From NCBI GenBank assembly GCA_003224075.1, contig QHYF01000050.1:1-15039 (forward strand): 15,039 nucleotides of DNA, given 5' to 3'. Made by a program: the position numbers and the translations under genes. This document shows, piece by piece, positions 8,018-14,293 of this stretch. Origin of the DNA: Acidobacteriota bacterium (lineage in GTDB: Bacteria > Acidobacteriota > Terriglobia > Acidiferrales > UBA7541). The notes beneath the pieces were generated by a model. It made no database searches. It saw only the letters and a list, made by a program, of their open reading frames with translations, and was not told the DNA's origin. The first letter of the stretch is position 1, and every line of letters begins with the position of its first letter.

Positions 8018-8250
8018 TTGCTTCTTTCACTGGTGACGTGCGCGAAGCGCCGTCCATCAGCGAGCCGCAGCGAAAAACCGCGTTCAAATTTGATCCGCTG
8101 GAAGTTCTCGCTTAATTAAGGGAAGGTTAAGCTACAAACTTTCTGCCAGTAGTCTCCTCACCCCCTGCCTCTTCTCTATGACCCCTCTGCGTTAAAATCT
8201 TTTCCTCCGGGTTCTCGGCGCGGCCTGAGGTAATGTAACATATGCGTCAC
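8018..8250. other. Intergenic region between convergent cytochrome and radical SAM genes
   Basis: These 233 bases separate two convergent genes. I see no convincing terminator. A short open frame from 8008 to 8115, ending AFKFDPLEVLA before TAA, has coding-like composition but no start signal; it may be a gene remnant. Confidence 0.4.
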
Positions 8251-9345
8251 TCATCGAATGAAATCCCCCGCCAACCCCCAAAAGTCATTCACGTAATAAT
8301 GCGACAGCACGTTTCCGAATAAGTAGCAGATGCCCTGGCAAGACGGAATGTCACCGTAGATTTTCTTCCCGCGCTCAAATATTTTCTTCAATGAGCCATC
8401 ACGCAGCAAATTGCCCGCGATCTTATGCAAGGGCTCGCAGGGATAAAAAACGTCGCCATTCGGATACACGCGGGGAAACATCGTGGGATAACATTGAAAA
8501 TCACCGAAGCGCAGCAAAGTCTCGATGGTTCGCGGCGTGCCGTTGATCGGCTGCGTGCCGCTGCGCCGCCGTTCTATAATCTTGTCCACCAGCGCCTGAT
8601 ACCGCGGATTACCCAGCAGCGCCAGGTTCGGCATTTTCTCCATCTGCGCGGACTGCGCCGCGAAAACAAATCCTTGCTCCCCGCACCAGTCCAGCAGTCG
8701 CTCCACCTCGCTGAGATTCCATTCTTCGATCACCGTGCTGATGGTGATGCGCCGTGGGCTCCTAAGCTTCTCTTTTGCGAGCGCGAGATTTTCCAGCACT
8801 TTCGGCAGCGCTGCGGGTTTCGAAAGCGGATTTGTCGGATCCGCCGCCAGCGCATCGAGGCTTACCACCAGCCCTGTCACCGCGCCCAGAATCCGCGGCT
8901 TCCGATCGAGCAGCGTGCCGTTCGTGATCAGCAGCAGCGAACGGTACTTGCACTCGAAGCGCGCGGCTTCCGCCAGCTCCTCAATATCCGAACGCAGCGT
9001 CGGTTCGCCGCCTGTTATCACAAGGGAGTCGGTCTCTTTGCGGATCCGCCTCATCAGCCGGATCGTTTCCGCCGTCGGCAGCTCCTCGCTGAAAACATCA
9101 GGTTCTTTTTGCGAGCAATAGCTGCAGGCCAGGTTGCACCTGTGCGTGACGTAGAACGTGACTGCGTAAGGCGCTACCACTTTGGTCCGCAGAATGTGCC
9201 GCCGCCACGCGTTTCGAAAATAAAGCTGAAAATTCTTCGCCACAAACGGCGCTTGCCCCACCATCCCGCGCAGCAGCCCAAGCTTCGTAGGTGTGCGCTT
9301 GTCAAGGGCACTGACGGGAACGAAATTCGCTTTCTTCTCAGCCAT
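8251..9345 (-). CDS. Radical SAM enzyme with SPASM/twitch-like C-terminal cysteines
   Basis: A 364-residue radical SAM protein. CNLACSYC supplies the three cysteines (70, 74, 77) that bind the SAM-cleaving 4Fe-4S cluster; TGGEPT (111-116), LLITNG and VVSLDA are the usual barrel motifs. The C-terminal part holds four more cysteines: Cys285 (FQCYP), Cys303 (FYPCEP) and Cys336/Cys340 (CQGIC), spaced as in SPASM or twitch domains that bind an auxiliary cluster. Such enzymes modify peptides or small molecules; the PNGDVFYPCEP pattern is typical of the clade, but the substrate is not deducible and no candidate precursor peptide is adjacent. ATG 9345 (MAEKK) is chosen over frame extension of 34 codons whose Arg/Ser-rich sequence looks non-coding; no strong ribosome site supports it. 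The PilZ-fused hydrolase gene lies upstream on the same strand, 128 bases away. Confidence 0.87.
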   Translation of the reverse strand: MAEKKANFVPVSALDKRTPTKLGLLRGMVGQAPFVAKNFQLYFRNAWRRHILRTKVVAPYAVTFYVTHRCNLACSYCSQKEPDVFSEELPTAETIRLMRRIRKETDSLVITGGEPTLRSDIEELAEAARFECKYRSLLLITNGTLLDRKPRILGAVTGLVVSLDALAADPTNPLSKPAALPKVLENLALAKEKLRSPRRITISTVIEEWNLSEVERLLDWCGEQGFVFAAQSAQMEKMPNLALLGNPRYQALVDKIIERRRSGTQPINGTPRTIETLLRFGDFQCYPTMFPRVYPNGDVFYPCEPLHKIAGNLLRDGSLKKIFERGKKIYGDIPSCQGICYLFGNVLSHYYVNDFWGLAGDFIR

Positions 9346-9473
9346 GAGCAACCACTTCAGCCTACAGGAGTCGCCACGGCAAGCCAAGAAACTCGTAACG
9401 GCGCAGCTCCCGTCCCGATCCCGCCTGGATGCTGCGCCCCTGTCCAAAATTCTTATTGAATTGAAACTCTGAA

Positions 9474-10643
9474 TCAGTCCGTGAAAACCACGCCTACGGC
9501 GCTGTGGCCTTTTTCCGCGGCCGCATCAATCCGCACGACGTATCCCCGCAGCCTCATCGATTGCATACCATCCGCTCCTGGCGCCTCCATGGTGACCTGC
9601 AGTTCGGATTGCAGCCGGGGCAGGTGCTTCAACGAAATCAGCGCGCCCTGCAGGGAAAGATCGCGGACGATGGTCTCTTCCTCGAATTCCTTTCCTCCCT
9701 CGGTTACGCCGCTGACCTTCGCGTGGAATTGCGCTTCGCGGCGCAGCGTCGTCCGTGTCCCGGGCATGTGTGCCTGCACGCGGTCGCCCGGTGCGCCCAG
9801 CGTGATTACCATTCCTTCGCTCGCCGCGAAAACCGAATCGAACTCTTCCCGCGCCTGCCGCAGAATCGAATCCACCATGCGGTCCGTCGAATCGGGATCA
9901 TGATGGAAAAGCACCAGCGTCTTCGCTCCAGCATGCCGCGACACTTTCACTCCCTCCAGCCACGAAGAATGCCCCCAGCCTTTCCTCGCGGTTGCGAGCT
10001 GCTCGGGCGTGAATTGCGCGTCGTTGATGAAAATGTCCGCGCCGCTGGCCAGTTCGCGTAGGCTTTCGTCCAGCTTCGCCTCCCCAGGCTCGTTATCCGT
10101 GGCATAAACCACAATGCCCGCCGGCGTCTCGATGCGAAAGCCGAGGCAGCCCTGCGGATGATTTAGCCAGCGCGCCGTGATTTTGTTCTGACCAATCGTG
10201 AACGTCTCGCCGCCGTCCACTTCTTTGAATTTCCGCTTTGCGCTCATGGCAGAAATGTCGACCGGGAAATACGGCAGCGCCATCTGGGTCTCAAAGACCT
10301 GCTTCAGGCTGTCGCGTCCCAGAAATTTTGAGCGGAAGCTGTAAAAATGAAATTCGTTCTTTTCGCCGTACAGCGGAGAGAAAAACGGTATCCCCTGGAT
10401 GTGATCCCAGTGATAATGCGTCACAAAAATGTGCGTTTCCGGAGTTGGTCCGCCACTCGGCGCGGTCCAGCGGCTTCCCAGCATGCGCAACCCCGTGCCG
10501 CAATCCAGTATGAATTGCATCCCGTCCGGCGCGATCAGCTCCAGGCAAGGCGTATTCCCGCCGTAGCGCCACGTCGCCGGGTCTACCGTCGGCGTTGATC
10601 CGCGCACGCCCCAGAAACACAATTTGGCAATGGGAACGGTCAT
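9474..10643 (-). CDS. Metallo-beta-lactamase-fold hydrolase fused to a PilZ domain
   Basis: A 389-residue two-domain protein. Residues about 5-285 form an RNase Z/cyclic-nucleotide-phosphodiesterase-like metallo-beta-lactamase fold: WGVRGSTPT and RYGGNT at the start, the metal motif HYHWDH (His76, His78, Asp80, His81), a conserved NHPQGCLGFRIE (His162), ATDNEPG (Asp183) and LFHHDP (His247/248). Residues about 296-389 form a PilZ domain with both parts of the c-di-GMP signature, RTTLR (Arg297, Arg301) and DLSLQG (Asp328, Ser330, Gly333). A hydrolase or phosphodiesterase whose activity or location responds to c-di-GMP is therefore inferred. ATG 10643 is used; the frame could begin 16 codons earlier at a GTG, with no better ribosome site. 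Its promoter must lie in the 184 bases shared with the divergent zinc exporter. The radical SAM gene follows. Confidence 0.86.
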   Translation of the reverse strand: MTVPIAKLCFWGVRGSTPTVDPATWRYGGNTPCLELIAPDGMQFILDCGTGLRMLGSRWTAPSGGPTPETHIFVTHYHWDHIQGIPFFSPLYGEKNEFHFYSFRSKFLGRDSLKQVFETQMALPYFPVDISAMSAKRKFKEVDGGETFTIGQNKITARWLNHPQGCLGFRIETPAGIVVYATDNEPGEAKLDESLRELASGADIFINDAQFTPEQLATARKGWGHSSWLEGVKVSRHAGAKTLVLFHHDPDSTDRMVDSILRQAREEFDSVFAASEGMVITLGAPGDRVQAHMPGTRTTLRREAQFHAKVSGVTEGGKEFEEETIVRDLSLQGALISLKHLPRLQSELQVTMEAPGADGMQSMRLRGYVVRIDAAAEKGHSAVGVVFTD

Positions 10644-10814
10644 GTCGCTAAGCGCAAATCCCCCGCTCGAACCATGGTTCCACACCAACACACGCGGAAC
10701 GGAAAGCTCGTTTCATGGTCGCAGTCGCCGGGGGGAGCGTCAATCCATTCGCGGAAGGGGCGTGTCAAATTGCCCAATAAGCGGGTGCGGGCTGCGAAGC
10801 GTGCATCGAGCGCG

Positions 10815-10820
10815 TAGAAT
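10815..10820 (+). promoter_or_regulatory. -10 box TAGAAT for the CDF gene, predicting a leaderless mRNA
   Basis: TAGAAT matches the TATAAT consensus at five of six positions and ends 7 bases before ATG 10828, so transcription would begin at or within a base of the start codon. No Shine-Dalgarno sequence precedes the ATG, which agrees with leaderless translation. No good -35 box is seen. Confidence 0.45.
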
Positions 10821-10827
10821 AGTCCGC

Positions 10828-11799
10828 ATGACCGCCCATTCCCAGCGCCACAATCACGTCCACGCCGGTCATTCGCATGTGCATGATCATGGTCACGCGG
10901 GCCGCGCTCATTCCGCCTTGCGCCCCTCTGTGCTGGGCTGGGCCATGGCCGCCACTCTCGGTTTGGTTGTGGCTGAAGTTTTTGGCGGCATTCTGGGCCG
11001 CAGCGTCGCCCTTCTAAACGATGCACTTCACAATCTTTCCGACGTCCCCGCACTGGGCATCTCTTATCTCGCCATGCGCTGGGCCGAGCGCCCCGCGGAC
11101 AGCGAGAAAACCTACGGCTACCATCGCGCCGGCACGCTTGCTGCTTTCACCAATGCTTTTGTGCTCGTTTTGCTTTCGCTTTGGCTCGGCTACGAAGCCG
11201 TCCAGCGCCTCCGGACCCCCGTGGAAGTCATCGAAAGCTGGATGATCTGGACCTCCATCGCCGCTCTTGCCGTCAATGGCGGCATCACGCTTGCTCTCGT
11301 CCGCGGCCGCGGTGATCTCAATTTACGCAGCATCCTCATTCACAATTTCGGTGACGCTCTCTCCAATATCGCCATTGTCGTCGGCGCGCTCATCATCCGC
11401 GCCACCGGCGCGCATTGGATCGATCCGCTTCTCGGCCTTGCCATCGGCCTGCTGGTGCTCTGGTCGAGCATCGGCATCCTGCGCGAATCGTCCCACCTCC
11501 TTCTCGAAGGTCGCCCGCATGAAATGAGCGTCGAAGATGTCGCCCGCGCCATTCTCACCGTCGAAGGCGTGCAGGAAGTGCACGATGTTCACGTTTGGTC
11601 TCTCGGCGGCGGTCACAATGCGCTCAGTCTCCACGCGCGCATCCCGGACATGCATCTCGATGAATGTGAACGCCTCCTTGTTGCGATCCAGCAACTCGCG
11701 GCAAAGCAATTTGGAATCGGTCACACAACTGTGCAATTGGAGCGGGCGGGCTTGCCGGCGAAATCAGGGTACGTCATGCCGGAGCCGGCAAAAAAGTAG
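10828..11799 (+). CDS. Cation diffusion facilitator, zinc exporter (CzcD/ZitB-like)
   Basis: A 323-residue inner-membrane transporter. It opens with a His-rich cytosolic stretch (residues 4-28, about ten His), followed by six membrane segments (about 36-57, 64-83, 105-122, 138-157, 175-191, 198-215) and a cytosolic C-terminal domain with VHDVHVWSLGGGHNALSLHA (251-270). The transport site is HNLSD in segment 2 (His68, Asp72) and HNFGD in segment 5 (His172, Asp176), the 2-His/2-Asp set that favours zinc in this family. It exchanges Zn(II), perhaps Cd or Co, for protons. The start is the ATG before the His-rich part; the open frame extends further upstream but crosses the promoter and does not look like protein. 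Divergent from the MBL-PilZ gene and convergent, three bases apart, with the secreted Ala-rich protein. Confidence 0.92.
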   Translation: MTAHSQRHNHVHAGHSHVHDHGHAGRAHSALRPSVLGWAMAATLGLVVAEVFGGILGRSVALLNDALHNLSDVPALGISYLAMRWAERPADSEKTYGYHRAGTLAAFTNAFVLVLLSLWLGYEAVQRLRTPVEVIESWMIWTSIAALAVNGGITLALVRGRGDLNLRSILIHNFGDALSNIAIVVGALIIRATGAHWIDPLLGLAIGLLVLWSSIGILRESSHLLLEGRPHEMSVEDVARAILTVEGVQEVHDVHVWSLGGGHNALSLHARIPDMHLDECERLLVAIQQLAAKQFGIGHTTVQLERAGLPAKSGYVMPEPAKK

Positions 11800-11802
11800 G
11801 GC

Positions 11803-12570
11803 TCAGGCGGGCAGTCGAAAATTCAATCCCCGTTGTTCGTTGAATTGTTGCGTCGCGGCGAGGTCCAGCGCATCCTGGGCAACGGTGCGGCGCAATCCTT
11901 CGCTCGTGATGTAGCGCAGCGCTCCGTTTTCCCAGACGTAGGCCACTGCAAAAAACACCGTTCCATCCCGCCGCACAAAAACAAATTGTTCGGCTTCTTG
12001 CGGCGCAGGGCTCGCAGTTTCCGCCGCGCGTGCCGGCGCCGTTTGCGAGACCTTCCTTCGCTCCAGAACGTCAGCAACTTCCTCATCTGTGGCTTCCGGC
12101 TGTGGTGTCGGCGCCGCTCCTTCCTCCACGATCACCGGGGAACTCGGCAGGAAAAACCCTCCGTCAAAAATCGGGAAGAAAAATGGAGCCTGACGTCCAT
12201 GCCGGCCCGCGCCAACCGCCGCCGGGCCGCACGTCGCCGCCAGGTGCGGCTCATCAAACCCCAGTCCCGGCACAGTGCCGCAATTCGATGGAATGGCGAC
12301 GTCGTCGGCATCAATGCGTCTTCGCGTGCCGGTGGGCCGCCGGATGATCCGCGCTGTCGGCGTCGCGGTGCGCGCGCGCACCGTGCCGCTTCGGACCGCC
12401 ATTCGCGCCCCGGGCATGGCCTGCGCAACCGCTGGCTGCGCGGCATGCGTTGTCACTCTCGGAGCGACAGCACCCGAATGCGCTCCTGCGGCCATCATCC
12501 CGCGCCCTTGAGCCTGCGCCATAACGGGAAAAGAAGCTGCAAGACCCGCGAGCACGATCCAGCGGACCAT
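11803..12570 (-). CDS. Secreted Ala/Arg/Pro-rich protein with a conserved-looking C-terminal domain
   Basis: A 255-residue protein with a clear signal peptide (residues 1-20, cleaved after MAQA). The middle (about 22-195) is low in complexity: Ala/Arg/Pro-rich, with FFFPIFDGGFFLP (130-142), two cysteines (97, 114) that could pair, and an acidic Thr/Glu-rich linker. Residues about 196-255 form a compact unit, FVFVRRDGTVFFAVAYVWE then LRYITSEGLRR and QQFNEQRG, which I have met at the ends of acidobacterial hypothetical proteins (from memory, unverified). It is probably a periplasmic or envelope protein; no catalytic motif is seen. ATG 12570 is chosen because AAGGTGG lies 5 bases upstream and the signal peptide begins there; the frame is open a further 27 codons. 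A hairpin abuts the ribosome site. Confidence 0.75.
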   Translation of the reverse strand: MVRWIVLAGLAASFPVMAQAQGRGMMAAGAHSGAVAPRVTTHAAQPAVAQAMPGARMAVRSGTVRARTATPTARIIRRPTGTRRRIDADDVAIPSNCGTVPGLGFDEPHLAATCGPAAVGAGRHGRQAPFFFPIFDGGFFLPSSPVIVEEGAAPTPQPEATDEEVADVLERRKVSQTAPARAAETASPAPQEAEQFVFVRRDGTVFFAVAYVWENGALRYITSEGLRRTVAQDALDLAATQQFNEQRGLNFRLPA

Positions 12571-12582
12571 GGTATCCACCTT

Positions 12583-12604
12583 AAGGCCCAGCCGCCCGGG
12601 CCTT
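12583..12604 (-). promoter_or_regulatory. Leader hairpin touching the ribosome binding site of the secreted protein gene
   Basis: On the minus strand AAGGCCC and GGGCCTT form a perfect 7-bp stem with an 8-base loop, ending exactly where the ribosome site AAGGTGG (12576-12582) begins. It could affect ribosome access or mRNA stability; it could also be chance in GC-rich DNA. Confidence 0.35.
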
Positions 12605-12764
12605 TCTCTAGCACCATAGGAATGATGCGCCCGGCGCCCCATTGGTTTCAATTCGTCGCTTGCGGCAGCTCACAATGCTGTTCCTGCCGTTCCAGTCCGC
12701 CGTCCCGGCCGGCCAGCCGATCCGCCATGCCCCCTCTCCCAAGCTTTTCCCTTGCCACGCGATG

Positions 12765-12773
12765 TGTTATAAC
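12765..12773 (+). promoter_or_regulatory. Extended -10 promoter for the zinc-ribbon gene
   Basis: TGTTATAAC fits the extended -10 form TGnTATAAT with one mismatch. It predicts a transcript start near 12779-12780, only a few bases before GTG 12783. A -35 box is not evident, which extended -10 promoters do not need. Confidence 0.5.
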
Positions 12774-12782
12774 CGTCCAGCC

Positions 12783-13004
12783 GTGGAACGCACCGTGAAG
12801 TGGGAGGCAAACCAGGTTCTCGGTGAGCCGGTACAGGCTGCAGCGCAAACCTCTGCACCTCTGCAGGATCGCCAGCATCCGGCAGATCGGACCGAAGATC
12901 CTTCGCGGTACTGTCCGGTCTGCGCGCGGCGGCTCGAATCGCGCCGCTGCAAGTTGATCTGTTCCGTTTGCGGTTATTACATGTCCTGCTCGGACTATTA
13001 TTAA
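12783..13004 (+). CDS. Small six-cysteine zinc-ribbon protein, unknown function
   Basis: A protein of about 73 residues. Its N-terminal half is polar and probably flexible; the C-terminal 35 residues hold six cysteines in the order CPVC, then CKLIC, SVC and a final MSC (C-x2-C-x8-C-x3-C-x2-C-x5-C), ending SCSDYY. Two CxxC knuckles imply a structural zinc ribbon, with the other two cysteines possibly binding a second metal or redox-active. I recall similar short ribbons from Acidobacteriota, without a known role. The start is uncertain: GTG 12783 fits the predicted promoter as a near-leaderless start, GTG 12795 has a GGA 7 bases before it, and ATG 12762 would overlap the -10 box. The frame extends further left but has no ribosome site. 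It lies divergent from the secreted protein gene and upstream of the STAS gene. Confidence 0.68.
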   Translation: MERTVKWEANQVLGEPVQAAAQTSAPLQDRQHPADRTEDPSRYCPVCARRLESRRCKLICSVCGYYMSCSDYY

Positions 13005-13076
13005 CCGCTCTGCGCTTATGCGTGAATTTTGCGCCTTGCGTTTCCGTGAATTGACCGCATTCCGGCGATCCGGGAT

Positions 13077-13105
13077 TTGACCGCCGCCCGGTCATCAATT
13101 ACGAT
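13077..13105 (+). promoter_or_regulatory. Sigma70-type promoter of the STAS gene
   Basis: TTGACC (13077-13082), a 17-base spacer and TACGAT (13100-13105) form a good housekeeping promoter, with a start near 13112 and a leader of about 86 bases before GTG 13198. A second TTGACCGC copy lies at 13051, 26 bases upstream, but has no matching -10. Confidence 0.55.
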
Positions 13106-13144
13106 TCTTCGCTCCGGGATCATCCCTATTTTGGTAAGCTTGAC

Positions 13145-13172
13145 GGCTCCGGCCCGGGTTGCCGCCGGAACC
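13145..13172 (+). promoter_or_regulatory. Leader hairpin upstream of the STAS gene
   Basis: GGCTCCGGC (13145-13153) can pair with GCCGGAACC (13164-13172) with one mismatch around a 10-base loop. It sits in the predicted leader, 11 bases before the strong ribosome site AGGAGG (13184-13189). Any effect on expression is inference. Confidence 0.3.
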
Positions 13173-13197
13173 GCTTTCCGATGAGGAGGAAAATAAC

Positions 13198-13557
13198 GTG
13201 GCTTTGAAGATGACGAATCGCGAAGTGGACGGCGTGTCCGTGGTGGCGCTGGACGGCCGCATTGTTCTTGGCGAGGAAAGCAACGCGCTACGCGAAAAAG
13301 TAAAAAGCTTGGTCGCCGCTGGAAAGAAGAAAATTATCTTGAACATGGACAACATTACATTCATTGACAGCGCCGGCCTCGGCACGCTCGTCGCCGCGCA
13401 TCACAGCGTGAAGTCGCAAGGTGCTTCTCTCCGCCTCTGCCATCTCGGCTCGAAATTCCAGGAAGTCTTGCAGATCACGAAATTGCTGACGGTCTTCGAC
13501 GTCTTCAATACCGAAGCCGAAGCCGTGGCCAGCTTCTCCAAGGGCGCCGGAGCATAA
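13198..13557 (+). CDS. STAS-domain anti-sigma factor antagonist
   Basis: A 119-residue single STAS domain, the usual size of SpoIIAA/RsbV-type anti-anti-sigma factors. The phosphorylation loop reads ITFIDSAGLGTL with the conserved Ser58 next to Asp57; GRIVLGEES, KIILNM and LLTVFDVF are the other family landmarks. In such systems the unphosphorylated protein binds an anti-sigma kinase and frees a sigma factor, and phosphorylation of the serine reverses this. No partner kinase or sigma factor is visible; the neighbouring kinase remnant is of a different family (Hanks type). GTG 13198 is the start: AGGAGGA ends 7 bases before it, and the homologous region begins within a few residues. The frame continues 13 codons further upstream across the ribosome site, which argues against an earlier start. 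Cytosolic. Confidence 0.9.
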   Translation: MALKMTNREVDGVSVVALDGRIVLGEESNALREKVKSLVAAGKKKIILNMDNITFIDSAGLGTLVAAHHSVKSQGASLRLCHLGSKFQEVLQITKLLTVFDVFNTEAEAVASFSKGAGA

Positions 13558-13582
13558 GCGTCCGAGCCAGATGGCAAGTGCC

Positions 13583-13607
13583 GCACACGCTGGTTTTGCG
13601 CGTGTGC
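13583..13607 (+). terminator. Hairpin after the STAS gene, possible terminator
   Basis: GCACACGC (13583-13590) pairs perfectly with GCGTGTGC (13600-13607) around a 9-base loop, 25 bases after the STAS stop. It is followed by CCTTTG, so the U-tract is poor. It may end the STAS transcript. Confidence 0.4.
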
Positions 13608-13719
13608 CCTTTGCTGGCGGGCGCGCTCCAGCGTGCCCTTTCTTTCTCCCACGGCATCCACTCTCCAGTCCAACGAGCATGGATCTGAAATCGAGACTGG
13701 CCCTGCGTTGCTTGCTCGC

Positions 13720-14049
13720 CGTGATGAACGCGCGGCCGTGTTCTTCGCCGATTTCGTGGATGGTGCAGATGTTCGGGTGATTCAATGCCGAGGCCGCCCG
13801 CGCTTCTCGCCGGAAGCGTTCCAGCGCCTGCGCCCTAGTGCGCGCAGCCCTACCTCGGAACGGGCCTCCACCGCCCGTCATTTCGAGCGGAGCAGGCCGA
13901 CTTTTTCTTCCCGCTTCGCTCCTGCGAAGCGGTCGGCCTGCGCAGAGAGAAATCTCTCTTCTCCTTGCGTTCATTCCGCCCCCGCCGAGCTTTTCCACAA
14001 TTCGGTAGTGGGAAATGGTTTGCCCGAGAAGTGATTGGGGATCGGACAT
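13720..14049 (-). pseudogene. Remnant of a Hanks-type Ser/Thr protein kinase N-lobe
   Basis: Only the beginning of a PknB-like kinase is left. It starts well at ATG 14049 with SDPQSLLGQTISHYRIVEKL and the glycine-rich loop start GGGGM (to 13972). It then loses similarity for about 110 bases, exactly where a palindromic element sits, and resumes as ALERFRREARAAS and LNHPNICTIHEIGEEHGRAFI (to about 13720), the alpha-C helix and following strands of acidobacterial kinases. The segment with the invariant ATP-binding lysine (VALK) is missing, and after 13720 no catalytic loop (HRD), DFG motif, membrane segment or TPR/WD tail follows. The frame stays open on the minus strand to 13288 but the remainder is antisense to the STAS gene. 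It cannot be an active kinase. I judge it a decayed fragment; a regulatory pseudokinase peptide is unlikely. Confidence 0.8.
13877..13959. repeat. Palindromic REP-like element inside the kinase remnant
   Basis: The element starts GTCATTTCGAGCGG and ends in AGAGAGAAATCTCTCT. Inside, GCAGGCCGAC (13892-13901) pairs with GTCGGCCTGC (13932-13941) and CGCTTCG (13912-13918) with CGAAGCG (13925-13931), making a long hairpin with a 10-base bulge on the left arm; AGAGAGA (13944-13950) with TCTCTCT (13953-13959) makes a second small one. The wording 'GTCATTTCGAGCGGAG ... GAAATCTCT' resembles dispersed intergenic repeats in Acidobacteriota genomes (from memory). Only one copy is in this window. Confidence 0.6.
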
Positions 14050-14293
14050 CTTACTGTGACCGTGAAGCGGCCGTGCTCGGCCGGCGCTCATCTTAGGTTG
14101 CGCCCCTACCCAAGTCAACGCAGATGAAGCCGCCTGACTAGTCTGCAACGGTCGTGCAACGCCCCTCTTTTACCCCTTTTGATTCAATGGATTGGACTGA
14201 CCCGCCGTTCCCCTAACGGCTATTCCAATGCCACGGTCCGGTAAACCCCCACGATGAAAGCAGAAGCTACAATACAATGAATTGCCGTACAAG
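14050..14293. other. Intergenic region between kinase remnant and HEPN-motif gene
   Basis: These 244 bases lie upstream of the kinase remnant and downstream of the right-edge gene, both on the minus strand. Contents are a 6-bp hairpin, GCCGTT (14204-14209) with AACGGC (14215-14220), without a U-tract, and no coding frame I would defend. The kinase's old promoter should be here but is not recognisable. Confidence 0.4.

Noticed and set aside
8425..9459. Open frame of 344 codons on the plus strand, antisense to the radical SAM gene
   Set aside because: Arg/Gln/His-rich translation without motifs; the opposite strand has the complete radical SAM pattern.
11777..11790. TGCCGG/CCGGCA palindrome next to a run of A as a terminator
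   Set aside because: It lies within the CDF coding end. On the plus strand it is followed by A, not T, and on the minus strand the T run precedes the stem, so neither strand fits.
11833..12798. Open frame of 321 codons on the plus strand across the secreted protein gene
   Set aside because: Arg-rich shadow; the minus strand has signal peptide and ribosome site.
13288..13719. Continuation of the kinase-remnant frame to the left
   Set aside because: It is antisense to the well-supported STAS gene and has no kinase similarity, so the pseudogene is ended near 13720.
14204..14220. Hairpin GCCGTT/AACGGC as terminator of the right-edge gene
   Set aside because: Only 6 bp, about 75 bases after the stop on the minus strand, and no U-tract follows on that strand.
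14150..14293. Possible tRNA 3' end or attachment site near the lower-GC gene
   Set aside because: No cloverleaf, TpsiC-like sequence or direct repeat pair could be found.
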